Assembly (NCBI RefSeq): GCF_900111765.1
Contig: NZ_FOIB01000018.1
Location: 40,604-104,603 of the forward strand
Source of the DNA: Myxococcus fulvus
GTDB lineage: Bacteria; Myxococcota; Myxococcia; Myxococcales; Myxococcaceae
Length of the DNA stretch: 64,000 bases
Direction: 5' to 3'
This document shows positions 63,905 through 64,000 of the stretch, piece after piece. The position numbers and the translations under genes are program-made. Position 1 is the stretch's first letter; the number at the start of each line of letters is the position of its first letter. Under the pieces are notes generated by a model. It saw only the letters and a program-made list of their open reading frames with translations, ran no database searches and had not been told where the DNA came from.

Positions 63905-64000
63905 TTACTCGATCACTTCCGCCACGACGCCGGCGCCCACCGTGCGGCCACCCTCGCGAACAGCGAAGCGCAGCTCCTTCTCCATCGCGACAGGGGTGAT
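63905..64000 (-). CDS. tuf: Elongation factor Tu, C-terminal end (partial)
   Basis: Only the last 31 codons lie in the window. The minus strand reads ITPVAMEKELRFAVREGGRT and ends GAGVVAEVIE before TAA, the conserved C-terminus of EF-Tu domain 3. The rest of the gene continues past the right edge. Confidence 0.95.
   Translation of the reverse strand: MTPVAMEKELRFAVREGGRTVGAGVVAEVIE

Overview
The window looks like a chromosome segment of a delta-proteobacterial myxobacterium of the suborder Cystobacterineae (Myxococcus, Corallococcus or Archangium type). This rests on very high GC with strong third-position G/C, several Ser/Thr protein kinases, FHA proteins and a sigma-54 activator, many lipoproteins, and a homologue of the type IV pilus assembly lipoprotein Tgl. 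No insertion sequence, prophage or CRISPR array was found. All functional calls come from reading motifs, with no database search.

Layout from the left. 1-10.3 kb (minus strand): Ser/Thr kinase with a PEGA-like tail, glyQ-glyS, two translationally coupled surface lipoproteins and an RHH-FHA protein. 10.5-14 kb: a small Cys-rich secreted protein, a TPR-like/cyclic-nucleotide-binding protein, an AraC regulator and a secreted metallo-beta-lactamase-fold hydrolase. 14-20.4 kb: a TetR repressor diverging, over two palindromic operators, from a small barrel-like protein, an RND adaptor and an RND pump. 20.5-31.2 kb: a membrane PAS-GAF histidine kinase, an Orn/Lys/Arg decarboxylase with a long N-terminal extension, a glutaminase with a signal peptide, a phosphate-selective-type porin, a LysR regulator and an exported cyclase-family protein.

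31.2-42 kb is the most interesting part. An FHA-type sigma-54 enhancer-binding protein (EBP) lies next to a lipoprotein-Ser/Thr kinase operon. A sigma-54-like promoter precedes the EBP gene and another precedes the lipoprotein-kinase operon. Each promoter has, upstream, a pair of the same 17-bp quasi-palindrome (GTRAC-N7-GCTAC) spaced by about three helical turns. This suggests a self-contained circuit in which the EBP activates itself and a kinase that could in turn act on its FHA domain. A 1293-residue kinase-ATPase-TPR protein and an OPT-family transporter follow.

42-50.8 kb: a decayed MerR gene facing a GyrI-like protein, a propeller-type lipoprotein, a PfkB sugar kinase, recO, a RodZ-like membrane protein, tgl, two unassigned genes, a lytic transglycosylase and two phasin-like coiled-coil proteins. 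51-64 kb (minus strand): the conserved translation/transcription cluster tuf-rpmG-tRNA-Trp-secE-nusG-rplK-rplA-rplJ-rplL-rpoB-rpoC, with hairpins at most gene borders and a probable L10 autoregulatory leader before rplJ.
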